Positions 12,580 through 18,403 of a stretch of 26,495 nucleotides of DNA are shown piece by piece. Origin of the DNA: a virus; IMG/VR virus record IMGVR_UViG_3300028840_005312, positions 1 through 26,495 of that record, one strand, 5' to 3'. Numbering within the stretch: the first letter of the stretch is position 1; the number at the start of each line of letters is the position of its first letter. Made by a program: the position numbers and the translations under genes. The notes under the pieces were generated by a model. That model had not been told where the DNA came from and ran no database searches. It saw only the letters and a list, made by a program, of their open reading frames with translations.

Positions 12580-13452
12580 CTAATAATCACTTGTGATTGT
12601 CAAATGAAATGGTTTATCACTTTCTTTTCGTTTTGTCCATAGATATGTATCTATATCTGCAATTGTCCATCCCAATTTCATTTGAAGCTTAGTACATGCT
12701 ATAATTGTTGCTGCTCTAATCTGAATTTCTTCAAGGCTATGTTTCTCAATTAATTGACTATTATCAATTTTTTTAGATAGTTTATCTGAATAATTAATAC
12801 AATTAAAATACCTCAAGATTTTTGGTACTTGATAATCAGCAGGAACATGTAATATATTCATTAGGTTATCTTCATACCATCCAAATTTTCTGTAAAGCTG
12901 AATGAAAAACAATGATGCTCTTTTCAAGAATATATCAGATGCAAATCCCTGAAATCTTATCACCATTTCATTAAAAAGTTCAACAGGTGGAAGTGCCTGA
13001 TCATTTACCATATTAGCAAATACTTCAGCTTTCCTATCCTCACATAACTCTCTTAAATGTCTTTTTCGTTCTTCTAATAAAGGATATCTGTTTTCAGACA
13101 AGATTTCTATAAGACCTTCTATCCTTTTTTCAAGATTCAATGCTTGATGATCCACACCTTCAAATACTTCATTCACATTATCATACATACTTGTAGATGA
13201 TACACCATTGGGCCTAATATCATGAGCACCATACCAATAGCAATAGTTAATTGAACTTGCTATAAGCTCTTTCAGAATTTCAATATAGGTATTCATATCT
13301 TCTTCTTGATCACCACCAAAAAAATCAACCTTACCATCTGCTTTCATTTTATCTGCAAGAGCATTTACATTATCCTCATTAATGTAAACAAAGTTCGATT
13401 TTCTATTTAAAGCATTATTCGCCACGCCAAACACACTTTGAATTATATCCAT
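12580..13452 (-). CDS. Qng1 (DUF2419)/aGPT-pyrophosphorylase group protein
   Basis: Several blocks match the queuosine-5'-phosphate N-glycosylase family (DUF2419): INYCYWYG (68-75), YPLLEER (123-129), FLKRAS (175-180), ADYQVPKILRYF (205-216), EIQIRAATI (242-250) and DIDTYLW (266-272). Qng1 releases queuine base from queuosine nucleotide for tRNA modification. The related alpha-glutamyl/putrescinyl thymine pyrophosphorylases build hypermodified thymine in phage DNA and share this fold, so the substrate could be a DNA base. Length (290 aa) fits either. It is followed upstream by a phosphoesterase and a SLOG protein in a coupled set. AAGGAG precedes the ATG. Confidence 0.7.
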   Translation of the reverse strand: MDIIQSVFGVANNALNRKSNFVYINEDNVNALADKMKADGKVDFFGGDQEEDMNTYIEILKELIASSINYCYWYGAHDIRPNGVSSTSMYDNVNEVFEGVDHQALNLEKRIEGLIEILSENRYPLLEERKRHLRELCEDRKAEVFANMVNDQALPPVELFNEMVIRFQGFASDIFLKRASLFFIQLYRKFGWYEDNLMNILHVPADYQVPKILRYFNCINYSDKLSKKIDNSQLIEKHSLEEIQIRAATIIACTKLQMKLGWTIADIDTYLWTKRKESDKPFHLTITSDY

Positions 13453-13456
13453 TATT

Positions 13457-13975
13457 TTATCTCCTTATTAGATTGAAATTATCATCTCTTTTTTTCATTA
13501 TTTCTATAATCTGATCAAACGATACAGGGTAGAAACCATTATTGTCAACGCCTATATCATGTTGTTTTCCTATAGGTGGAAGACCACCATGAGAATGCCC
13601 ATAAAGCATGAAACTGTTATAATGACTCCTAGCCCAAACTCTCATAGCATAATGACATACTACTATATAATGTCCTTTAATTTTACGTTCCCATACTTGT
13701 TGTGAATGTCTCCAAGGAATCCAATAATCATGAGACCCTTTAAGAAATATTTGAGTACCATTTAGTCTATTAATATAATCTCTATAAACACTTTCTCTAT
13801 TATGTCTTAATGTGAAATCACCTGCATTGATAACTATATCATTCTTTTTCACTACAGCATTATGATAGGTAATAAGAATTTCGTTCATTTGTTCTATAGA
13901 ATCAAATGGTCTCTTACTATATTCAATTATATTTTGATGACCATAATGTTGATCAGATGTAAACCAATAATTCAT
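13457..13975 (-). CDS. calcineurin-like metallophosphoesterase
   Basis: The metallophosphoesterase motifs are in order: SDQHYGH (D8, H10), GDF (D53), GSHD (80-83), CHYA (H108) and GHSHG (H127, H129). At the third motif the usual GNHD has Ser in place of the metal-binding Asn (S81). Such phage enzymes hydrolyse phosphomonoesters or diesters, often of nucleotides. Full length for the short phage type (172 aa). Its ATG overlaps the stop of the SLOG gene by 4 bases and the Qng1-like gene starts 4 bases after its stop, so the three are made together. Confidence 0.85.
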   Translation of the reverse strand: MNYWFTSDQHYGHQNIIEYSKRPFDSIEQMNEILITYHNAVVKKNDIVINAGDFTLRHNRESVYRDYINRLNGTQIFLKGSHDYWIPWRHSQQVWERKIKGHYIVVCHYAMRVWARSHYNSFMLYGHSHGGLPPIGKQHDIGVDNNGFYPVSFDQIIEIMKKRDDNFNLIRR

Positions 13976-14355
13976 ACTATTATAATTCTCTCCTTTGTAT
14001 TTAGTTTGACAAACTTCTTTAAAGTGTCTTCTGAACCACCTGAATCTCTTGATAGAACATCATCTATTGATTCTGATGGTCTTACAAGACAAGATATAAT
14101 GAAGTCCGAATTTTGAGCAATGAGGGTGTTTCTAGCGAAATATTCTTTAGCAGTATGTTTCTTTGGGGGGAATAAGAGGATGGGGATTCCATAATCAAAT
14201 GCAATCTTTTCTGCAAATGCATCGCCACCTTTTGGGCAATGACCACTTACAATCCAATCACCATCTTCATAGATTTCAAAAAATGCATCATGTACGATTT
14301 GATAATCTGTTCTAATGTTTCGTTTTCTAGTTCCTATGATTCCTATTTTTTTCAT
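13972..14355 (-). CDS. SLOG-domain protein (DUF2493/YspA-like)
   Basis: A Rossmann-like nucleotide-binding fold is indicated by GIIGTRKR (5-12), IVSGHCPKGGDAFAEK (35-50), PIL (58-60), ARN (74-76), and a GG-x-x-x-T element (106-111). DUF2493/SLOG proteins bind nucleotides or nucleotide-derived ligands; some process or sense them. Length is typical (127 aa). It overlaps the phosphoesterase gene by 4 bases, suggesting a shared pathway. No strong ribosome binding site precedes the ATG. Confidence 0.8.
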   Translation of the reverse strand: MKKIGIIGTRKRNIRTDYQIVHDAFFEIYEDGDWIVSGHCPKGGDAFAEKIAFDYGIPILLFPPKKHTAKEYFARNTLIAQNSDFIISCLVRPSESIDDVLSRDSGGSEDTLKKFVKLNTKERIIIV

Positions 14356-14361
14356 ATATTT

Positions 14362-14436
14362 TTATTTGATCTTCCTTACCTTTGAAATATCCACCATTGG
14401 TTTTGTTTTTGACAATTTACATGTATATGGTTTCAT
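14362..14436 (-). CDS. tiny basic peptide, 24 aa
   Basis: AAAAAGGAG stands 8 bases before an ATG opening MKPYTCKLSKTKPMVDISK, with a stop 25 codons later. The ribosome binding site is strong and the frame fills the only gap between the SLOG gene and the membrane gene. It could be a coupled leader for the SLOG gene or a small basic peptide in its own right. Confidence 0.5.
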   Translation of the reverse strand: MKPYTCKLSKTKPMVDISKVRKIK

Positions 14437-14442
14437 TATATT

Positions 14443-14676
14443 TCACTCCTTTTTCTCAATACTTATTATTGTTCTATCACCTAAAATATCACCAATCATT
14501 TCTATAAATGATCCAACTACAATAATAATAAAAACAGGAATTGCAATCAAACATACTATTGGAGAACATATATAATATATAATGTCTTTTACAAAAATTT
14601 TTTTATTGAAAAACAATAGACCAATAGTAACAAAAATAGAACATATAGTCCAAGTTATTATATATATACTAATCAT
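14443..14676 (-). CDS. small membrane protein, paralogue of the one at 5093-5323
   Basis: The ATG at 14676 (MISIYIITWTICSIF) is chosen since the longer frame from 14706 arises only from a duplicated fragment of another gene. Hydrophobic segments cover about residues 2-20 and 32-60. It shares GLLF-x-NK, KDI and ICSPI with the protein at 5093-5323 in the same spacing and ends in a charged tail (ISIEKKE). Inner membrane expected; role unknown. Confidence 0.7.
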   Translation of the reverse strand: MISIYIITWTICSIFVTIGLLFFNKKIFVKDIIYYICSPIVCLIAIPVFIIIVVGSFIEMIGDILGDRTIISIEKKE

Positions 14677-14680
14677 TTTT

Positions 14681-14751
14681 TTCCAATACCTTTCTTGTAT
14701 CATCATCCATTAATAACACCTTGATTCCTTAAGTGATTTAAACTTCAGGAA
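14681..14751. repeat. degenerate copy of 15314-15384 (71 bp, 3 mismatches)
   Basis: This 71-bp segment matches 15314-15384 except for three bases. Read on the minus strand it holds the last codons of the gene at 15346-15603 (FLKFKSLKESRC) and the first of the gene at 15161-15352 (DDDTRKVLE), both now without their bodies. It is the scar of a duplication or of recombination between repeats. Confidence 0.8.
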
Positions 14752-14756
14752 ATCTT

Positions 14757-14927
14757 TTATTTACATTTTTCATTTTTTTCTATATATTTCCTTAATCCAC
14801 AAGATGGGCATTTATCAGGTTTTTCTTCTTGAATAAATCCTAAATGACATTTAGTACATTTCCAAGAAATAGGACTATACCACATGGATTCATCATTATC
14901 ATGACATATGATTTCAAAATCACTCAT
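14757..14927 (-). CDS. rubredoxin-like zinc-ribbon protein, 56 aa
   Basis: C24, C27, C40 and C43 (WKCTKCHLG and KCPSCGLRK) give a compact zinc ribbon of the rubredoxin-like layout, with an acidic N-terminal segment. AAGGAA stands 9 bases before the ATG. Upstream of it lies the end of the 14944-15171 gene. Could bind zinc or iron; no enzyme partner is evident. Confidence 0.75.
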   Translation of the reverse strand: MSDFEIICHDNDESMWYSPISWKCTKCHLGFIQEEKPDKCPSCGLRKYIEKNEKCK

Positions 14928-14943
14928 TATATTTCATTCCTTA

Positions 14944-15171
14944 TTAAATAAGATCAGCATGATATCGAATTCTGATACCATTCAACCATAATTCATCAAT
15001 AAAAAATTCATGAATATGCAGCATACCATTGTTGTCTTGATATCTACATTTAATCATATTTAATCCTTTTTTTACTTTACCACCATCTTTAGGCATTACT
15101 TTTATAACAGATACAGGAAATCCCAAAGAATGATGTAAAATAGTTCCAGCTTTTAATGTTTCAATATTCAT
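14944..15171 (-). CDS. small beta-rich protein, DUF2158-like
   Basis: The order of motifs, GFPVSVIKV, MIKCRYQDNNG and HEFFIDEL, is like the YodC/DUF2158 family of small beta-barrel-like proteins with the pattern 'GGP-MTV ... V-C-WF ... E-F'. The comparison is by eye and weak. The start overlaps the end of the upstream gene by 11 bases and uses the AAAGG in its duplicated RKVLE codons as ribosome binding site. Confidence 0.65.
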   Translation of the reverse strand: MNIETLKAGTILHHSLGFPVSVIKVMPKDGGKVKKGLNMIKCRYQDNNGMLHIHEFFIDELWLNGIRIRYHADLI

Positions 15172-15352
15172 TTTCCAATACCTTTCTTGCTAAAGTTGTG
15201 GGGCAATCTTCATCATGTCCACCTTCATAATCAGGAGCAACACAGCAGAAAGTACATTGAGAAGTAGTAAAAAATCCATGATCATTTTGAACCCATACAC
15301 CACTAGCTACTCTTTCCAATACCTTTCTTGTATCATCATCCACTATCAACAC
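15161..15352 (-). CDS. small Cys-rich protein, GTG start, 63 aa
   Basis: The frame begins with GTG at 15352, overlapping the stop of the previous gene, with AAGGA 7 bases upstream. C33, C36 and C37 with H46 and C50 (CTFCC, GGHDEDC) probably bind zinc. Both its start (DTRKVLERV) and its end (LARKVLENEY) carry RKVLE, from a short DNA repeat that also supplies the ribosome binding site of the next gene. Function unknown. Confidence 0.65.
   Translation of the reverse strand: MLIVDDDTRKVLERVASGVWVQNDHGFFTTSQCTFCCVAPDYEGGHDEDCPTTLARKVLENEY
15173..15189. repeat. third copy of the 17-bp RKVLE/ribosome-site repeat
   Basis: TTCCAATACCTTTCTTG occurs here, at 14681-14697 and at 15314-15330. On the minus strand it reads CAAGAAAGGTATTGGAA, coding for RKVLE and containing AAAGG. 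Here and at 14681 it sits just before a start codon, acting as its ribosome binding site. Confidence 0.7.
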
Positions 15353-15384
15353 CTTGATTCCTTAAGTGATTTAAACTTCAGGAA
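15314..15384. repeat. intact parent copy of the 71-bp repeat
   Basis: This segment covers the junction between the gene at 15346-15603 and the gene at 15161-15352. The copy at 14681-14751, 633 bp away in the same orientation, differs at three positions. Recombination between the two would delete or duplicate the three genes between them. Confidence 0.8.
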
Positions 15385-15603
15385 TTCCTTTTTAGGATAA
15401 AAATAGAACCATGTTGGATTACATACACCTTTTTCTTTATCAGCTTTAGCCTTTTCAATATGAACTTCATGAAATTTATCAATGGATATAGCACCACTTT
15501 CCATTAAAGTCAATATCTCATTTGGTCTAAGATATCCACACCATTCAGGATATATATTACATTTACATTTTTGAGCTATTTCAAATAATGGATTATTCTT
15601 CAA
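15346..15603 (-). CDS. hypothetical protein, TTG start, 85 aa
   Basis: No ATG or GTG occurs in the first third of the frame. A TTG at 15603 (MKNNPLFEIAQKCKC) has AAGGGG about 10 bases upstream and overlaps the stop of the previous gene, so it is taken as the start. The sequence CKCNIYPEWCGYLRPNEILT has three cysteines near the start; the rest is a soluble alpha/beta chain. No family recognised. Confidence 0.65.
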   Translation of the reverse strand: MKNNPLFEIAQKCKCNIYPEWCGYLRPNEILTLMESGAISIDKFHEVHIEKAKADKEKGVCNPTWFYFYPKKEFLKFKSLKESRC

Positions 15604-16039
15604 TTTGAATCATCCCCTTTTCTGCAAGCTCTTTAATGGTTTCCATAGTATCCTTCAATAAATAAACATCACGATAGTTTTCATATTCAGGATGGTCTAT
15701 GAAATTATCATGGTTTCCATAACTAAGAATCAATTTAATTGTTTCTTTTATTTCACCTGTCTTTCTATGGATGGTACAGGGTTTTGGTTTCCCCTTTTCT
15801 ATTGTAAATATTTTATAGTCCTTATCTTCCTTATATACAGGATATGTTCCATCAAGAATCATTTTGGCTATATATCCTGAATTGTCATAATGATCAGAAA
15901 TTTCAACATACCCACCACGATGAACCCAAATCCAAACTTTATTTTTTTCATATACCTTATAGTTACGGGCAAATAGCTTGTGGAATTTAAACCCCATCGG
16001 GATAAGGTCTTTGAAATTACCTGTAAATTTAATATTCAT
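15593..16039 (-). CDS. hypothetical protein, 148 aa
   Basis: AAAGGAAT stands 7 bases before the ATG. The sequence is rich in Lys, Tyr and Gly and seems to be a beta-rich domain (KVWIWVHRGGYVEISDHYD, KDYKIFTIEKGKPKPC) with a C-terminal helix (TMETIKELAEKGMIQIEE). No membrane segment or catalytic motif is visible. Second gene of the long operon. Function unknown. Confidence 0.8.
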   Translation of the reverse strand: MNIKFTGNFKDLIPMGFKFHKLFARNYKVYEKNKVWIWVHRGGYVEISDHYDNSGYIAKMILDGTYPVYKEDKDYKIFTIEKGKPKPCTIHRKTGEIKETIKLILSYGNHDNFIDHPEYENYRDVYLLKDTMETIKELAEKGMIQIEE

Positions 16040-16051
16040 TTGACAATTCCT

Positions 16052-16267
16052 TTACCGATTAAGATACCAATTCATAGCTTTAAGAGCAAGAGCTTTGGTC
16101 CTATAGCCACTTGCATTATTAGTAGGAGAATTGAATCCTGCATGACCAAAGGTAATGAACCACTTACCTGTTTCAGGAAATTGAGCAACAGCAGTTTCAC
16201 AATTTTTATTTCGACACAGACCAGTTTCTTTACAAGGACTTGAAAAAAGGATATCGGAAATGGTCAT
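16052..16267 (-). CDS. first gene of the long minus-strand operon, 71 aa
   Basis: The ATG at 16267 (MTISDILFSSPCKETGLC) has AGGAG 7 bases upstream. A longer frame from 16306 would begin at the expected transcription start, so it is rejected. C12, C18 and C23 lie close together, followed by a small domain with FPETGKWFITFGHAGFNSP and a C-terminal helix (TKALALKAMNWYLNR). As the first gene after the operator-linked promoter it may be made early and at high level. Function unknown. Confidence 0.75.
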   Translation of the reverse strand: MTISDILFSSPCKETGLCRNKNCETAVAQFPETGKWFITFGHAGFNSPTNNASGYRTKALALKAMNWYLNR

Positions 16268-16311
16268 TGTTTCTACTCCTTTATTAAGGTTTGTGTTTGA
16301 ATTCATGCATA

Positions 16312-16340
16312 CTTATAGAGCAATAGATATGCCAAGTCAA
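16312..16340 (-). promoter_or_regulatory. operator-linked promoter core B for the long operon
   Basis: On the minus strand TTGACT (16340-16335) is followed after 17 bases by TATAAG (16317-16312), giving a start near 16305. The block AGCAATAGATATGCCAA (16319-16335) matches 3999-4015 with one difference and at the same offset from its TATA box. A7 and T8 tracts (16342-16362) may act as an UP element. Confidence 0.75.
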
Positions 16341-16411
16341 TAAAAAAATGAATATTTTTTTTATGTAGTAAAAACAGCTATTTATGAATCCTGCTATTTT
16401 GGCAGAATAAA

Positions 16412-16463
16412 TGACAGGAAAGAATTCTGACAGATATTGTCAATCTAATGACATAATTTGTCA
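16412..16463. promoter_or_regulatory. phased TGACA/TGTCA operator B
   Basis: Half-sites lie at 16412 (TGACA), 16428 (TGACA), 16438 (TGTCA), 16449 (TGACA) and 16459 (TGTCA). The last four are separated by 5, 6 and 5 bases, so centres are 10-11 bp apart, on one face of the helix. The outer pair extends to a perfect 9-bp inverted repeat, ATTCTGACA/TGTCAGAAT (16424-16467). It lies between divergent genes and about 100 bp upstream of promoter core B. Confidence 0.7.
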
Positions 16464-16555
16464 GAATATGATATCCCAAAAAAGGGTAGTATCTGTAAGT
16501 ACTTGATATTATTAGATGTGAATTTTTGGCATAGACATTGCTTATGATATGTGGT

Positions 16556-16717
16556 ATGAAAACGATAATTAAAATAAAATGTTCATATTGTGGTAAGGAC
16601 ATGGGTGAGAAAGATGGTGAAGGTGTAAGTGGTGTTTCTCATTCAGTTTGTGATAAATGCTTTCAAGCAGAAATGGATTCTATAAAAAATGAACTTCATA
16701 ACGCCAATATCAGATAA
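16556..16717 (+). CDS. small zinc-ribbon protein, 53 aa
   Basis: The frame MKTIIKIKCSYCGKDMGEKD has C9, C12, C32 and C35, a clear zinc ribbon, and a helical tail. There is no good ribosome binding site before the ATG, so it may be leaderless or poorly translated. It overlaps the next frame by 29 bases. It is the first gene of the plus-strand island. Function unknown. Confidence 0.65.
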   Translation: MKTIIKIKCSYCGKDMGEKDGEGVSGVSHSVCDKCFQAEMDSIKNELHNANIR

Positions 16718-16940
16718 AGACATGGAACTTTTTTTTGGTCCTTTTGATGAAGGAGATCACTTCATTATAATAGAACCTCATTGGACAATGGCAAATATCA
16801 TGCATCAAGCAGGTATCTTTAAATCGGTATCTCAAGCAAGAAAAAATGGATGGAATAAACCGATACCTGAAGGATTCAACATATTTACAGTTGGAAAAAA
16901 AAGAAAAGAAATTTTCATATTCAATGAAAAAAACTGTTGA
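16689..16940 (+). CDS. hypothetical protein, 83 aa
   Basis: The N-terminal part has FFGPFDEGDHFIIIEPHW and then NIMHQAGIFKSVSQARKNGWNKPIPEGFNIF, ending in a basic strand (VGKKRKEIFIF). The HQAGIFKSVSQARKNGW stretch resembles a small RNA-binding or S4-like helix pair, by eye only. The start is uncertain: ATG 16689 overlaps the upstream gene, ATG 16722 lies just after its stop; neither has a good ribosome binding site. Confidence 0.65.
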   Translation: MNFITPISDKDMELFFGPFDEGDHFIIIEPHWTMANIMHQAGIFKSVSQARKNGWNKPIPEGFNIFTVGKKRKEIFIFNEKNC

Positions 16941-16963
16941 CAAAGGATAAAGATTAATATAAT
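16937..16963 (+). promoter_or_regulatory. promoter of the DUF932 gene
   Basis: TTGACA (16937-16942) and TATAAT (16958-16963) are perfect consensus hexamers, 15 bases apart rather than 17. The ATG of the DUF932 gene follows 45 bases later. The short spacer matches the TTGACA-N15-TATAAG pair at 12552-12578. Confidence 0.65.
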
Positions 16964-17008
16964 AATTATTTCAGATTAAATAAAACCTTAACTTAAAGGA
17001 GAAACGCT

Positions 17009-17923
17009 ATGTTTATGACAGAACTTGAAACGACTGATACCACTTTTGCCATGAATGAAGCAGGACACAATTTTACTGTTGAAAAACAAGCTTTGGTTAC
17101 TGATCAGGGGATTGATGCTCCTAATCATGTAGGTATTGTCCGTACTGACAATCAGGAATATCTTGGTACTGTTGGTAAAGGATGGGAACCTGTTCAGCCT
17201 GAAGCAATTTATGAACTTGCTGAATCTATGCTTGAAGCAACAGATGGTCATATCAATGGTGTTTTCAAGATGTTCGGTAGTTCTGTTATGGGTATTTCCT
17301 TCAAAATTGCTGATCGTGAATATGTTGAAGGAGACCCTATTGACTTGAATTTTATCATGATGAATGCTTTTGATGGTTCTCATGGTGTTGCAGGTCATGC
17401 TACCACTACCCGTAGGATTTCACAAACTGTTGCTAATCCTTCCAAGAAGGTTTACAATTTGCGTCATACGAAAAATGTTGCAAATCGTATGCAGGTTGTC
17501 AAAAATATGATCAAGCATTTCAAGAAAGAAATCGCTATTTTTGACAAAAAAATGGAACGTCTTGTTGCTCAAAATATGAGTCAGCAAGAAGCAGTTGATT
17601 GGTTTCGTGGTCTTTTTCCTGCTCCTAAAACCAAACGTGCTGAAGTTACCCTTGAAAATCAGGTTGAAATTTTCATTGATTGTCTTGTCAATGGATATGG
17701 AAGTGATATTGCAGGTGTTAGGGGAACACGCTATGGTGCTTATCAGGCATTGACTGAATACATCAATCATCATAAATCCATCAGGATTTTTAATGATCGT
17801 GATGAAGAAGAAGTTCGATTTCAGTCAATTCATTTTGGAAGTGGAAGTGACTTGAATCAGAAGGGTTTGAGCACCCTTACCTCAAGCTTCACTTTTAATG
17901 AAGATGATTTCATGATTGATTAA
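17009..17923 (+). CDS. DUF932 family protein with the C-terminal tag
   Basis: This 304-aa protein has the DUF932 (phage/plasmid-like protein) pattern: LGTVGKGWEPVQPEAIYEL near residues 50-70, a GVFKMFGSSVMGISFKI strand, and ATTTRRISQTVANPSKK. Plasmids and phages often carry it, but the biochemical role is unknown. It ends FTFNEDDFMID, the shared acidic peptide seen on eight minus-strand proteins, even though it lies on the other strand under its own promoter. AAAGGAG stands 7 bases before the ATG. tRNA-Trp follows 12 bases after the stop, with no terminator between. Confidence 0.88.
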   Translation: MFMTELETTDTTFAMNEAGHNFTVEKQALVTDQGIDAPNHVGIVRTDNQEYLGTVGKGWEPVQPEAIYELAESMLEATDGHINGVFKMFGSSVMGISFKIADREYVEGDPIDLNFIMMNAFDGSHGVAGHATTTRRISQTVANPSKKVYNLRHTKNVANRMQVVKNMIKHFKKEIAIFDKKMERLVAQNMSQQEAVDWFRGLFPAPKTKRAEVTLENQVEIFIDCLVNGYGSDIAGVRGTRYGAYQALTEYINHHKSIRIFNDRDEEEVRFQSIHFGSGSDLNQKGLSTLTSSFTFNEDDFMID

Positions 17924-17935
17924 ATACTAAAATGC

Positions 17936-18009
17936 AGGGTAGTAGCTTAATGCAAAGCCTTGGACTCCAAATTCAAGAGTTGTGGGTTCAAATCCTACCT
18001 ACCCTGCCA
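17936..18009 (+). tRNA. tRNA-Trp(CCA)
   Basis: A complete cloverleaf: acceptor AGGGTAG/CTACCCT, D-stem GCTT/AAGC, anticodon stem TTGGA/TTCAA with loop CTCCAAA (anticodon CCA), T-stem GTGGG/CCTAC with TTCAAAT loop, discriminator G, and an encoded CCA. It lies 12 bases after the DUF932 gene and is probably cut from that transcript. A tRNA-Trp gene on a phage with many Trp-containing small proteins may relieve a limiting tRNA. Confidence 0.95.
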
Positions 18010-18026
18010 TAAAGGAGAATAAAAAA

Positions 18027-18392
18027 ATGTCAGGCTTGACAAAAGCTTATGATGAAGCATTGAATGCAATGCAAGATAAAATTGATGCCAAAATTAAGTC
18101 CTTCTGTGAAGAAATATATGTTATCTATTCAGCATATGATTATGATGAATGGGATAATCCTGTTGATAATCTAAACGAAATCCCTATTAAAGGAAAAGTG
18201 GTTTTTTTCAATTCATATGAAACATTTGATTCAGGTGTTTATGAAAATCCTACTTGGCTTGATATATGTGTTATAGCAAATCGAATGATTATTGAGACAA
18301 AGGATTATCATCATATATACCTTGAAGATGTTGATGTTGTGGATGTTGATGTTGAAGGAAACAAAATCACAAAATTAATTATGGGTAGCTAA
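18027..18392 (+). CDS. hypothetical protein, 121 aa
   Basis: The ATG at 18027 (MSGLTKAYDEALNAMQ) has TAAAGGAGAAT upstream; the frame extends further only through tRNA sequence. A helical start leads to an acidic beta-rich domain (YDYDEWDNPVDNLNEI, VDVVDVDVEGNKI). It is co-transcribed with tRNA-Trp. No family recognised. Confidence 0.8.
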   Translation: MSGLTKAYDEALNAMQDKIDAKIKSFCEEIYVIYSAYDYDEWDNPVDNLNEIPIKGKVVFFNSYETFDSGVYENPTWLDICVIANRMIIETKDYHHIYLEDVDVVDVDVEGNKITKLIMGS

Positions 18393-18403
18393 AGGAGAAT
18401 ATC

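Noticed and set aside
16378-16602. 74-aa minus-strand frame over the operator region
   Set aside because: It covers the phased operator and the plus-strand zinc-ribbon gene, and has no ribosome binding site.
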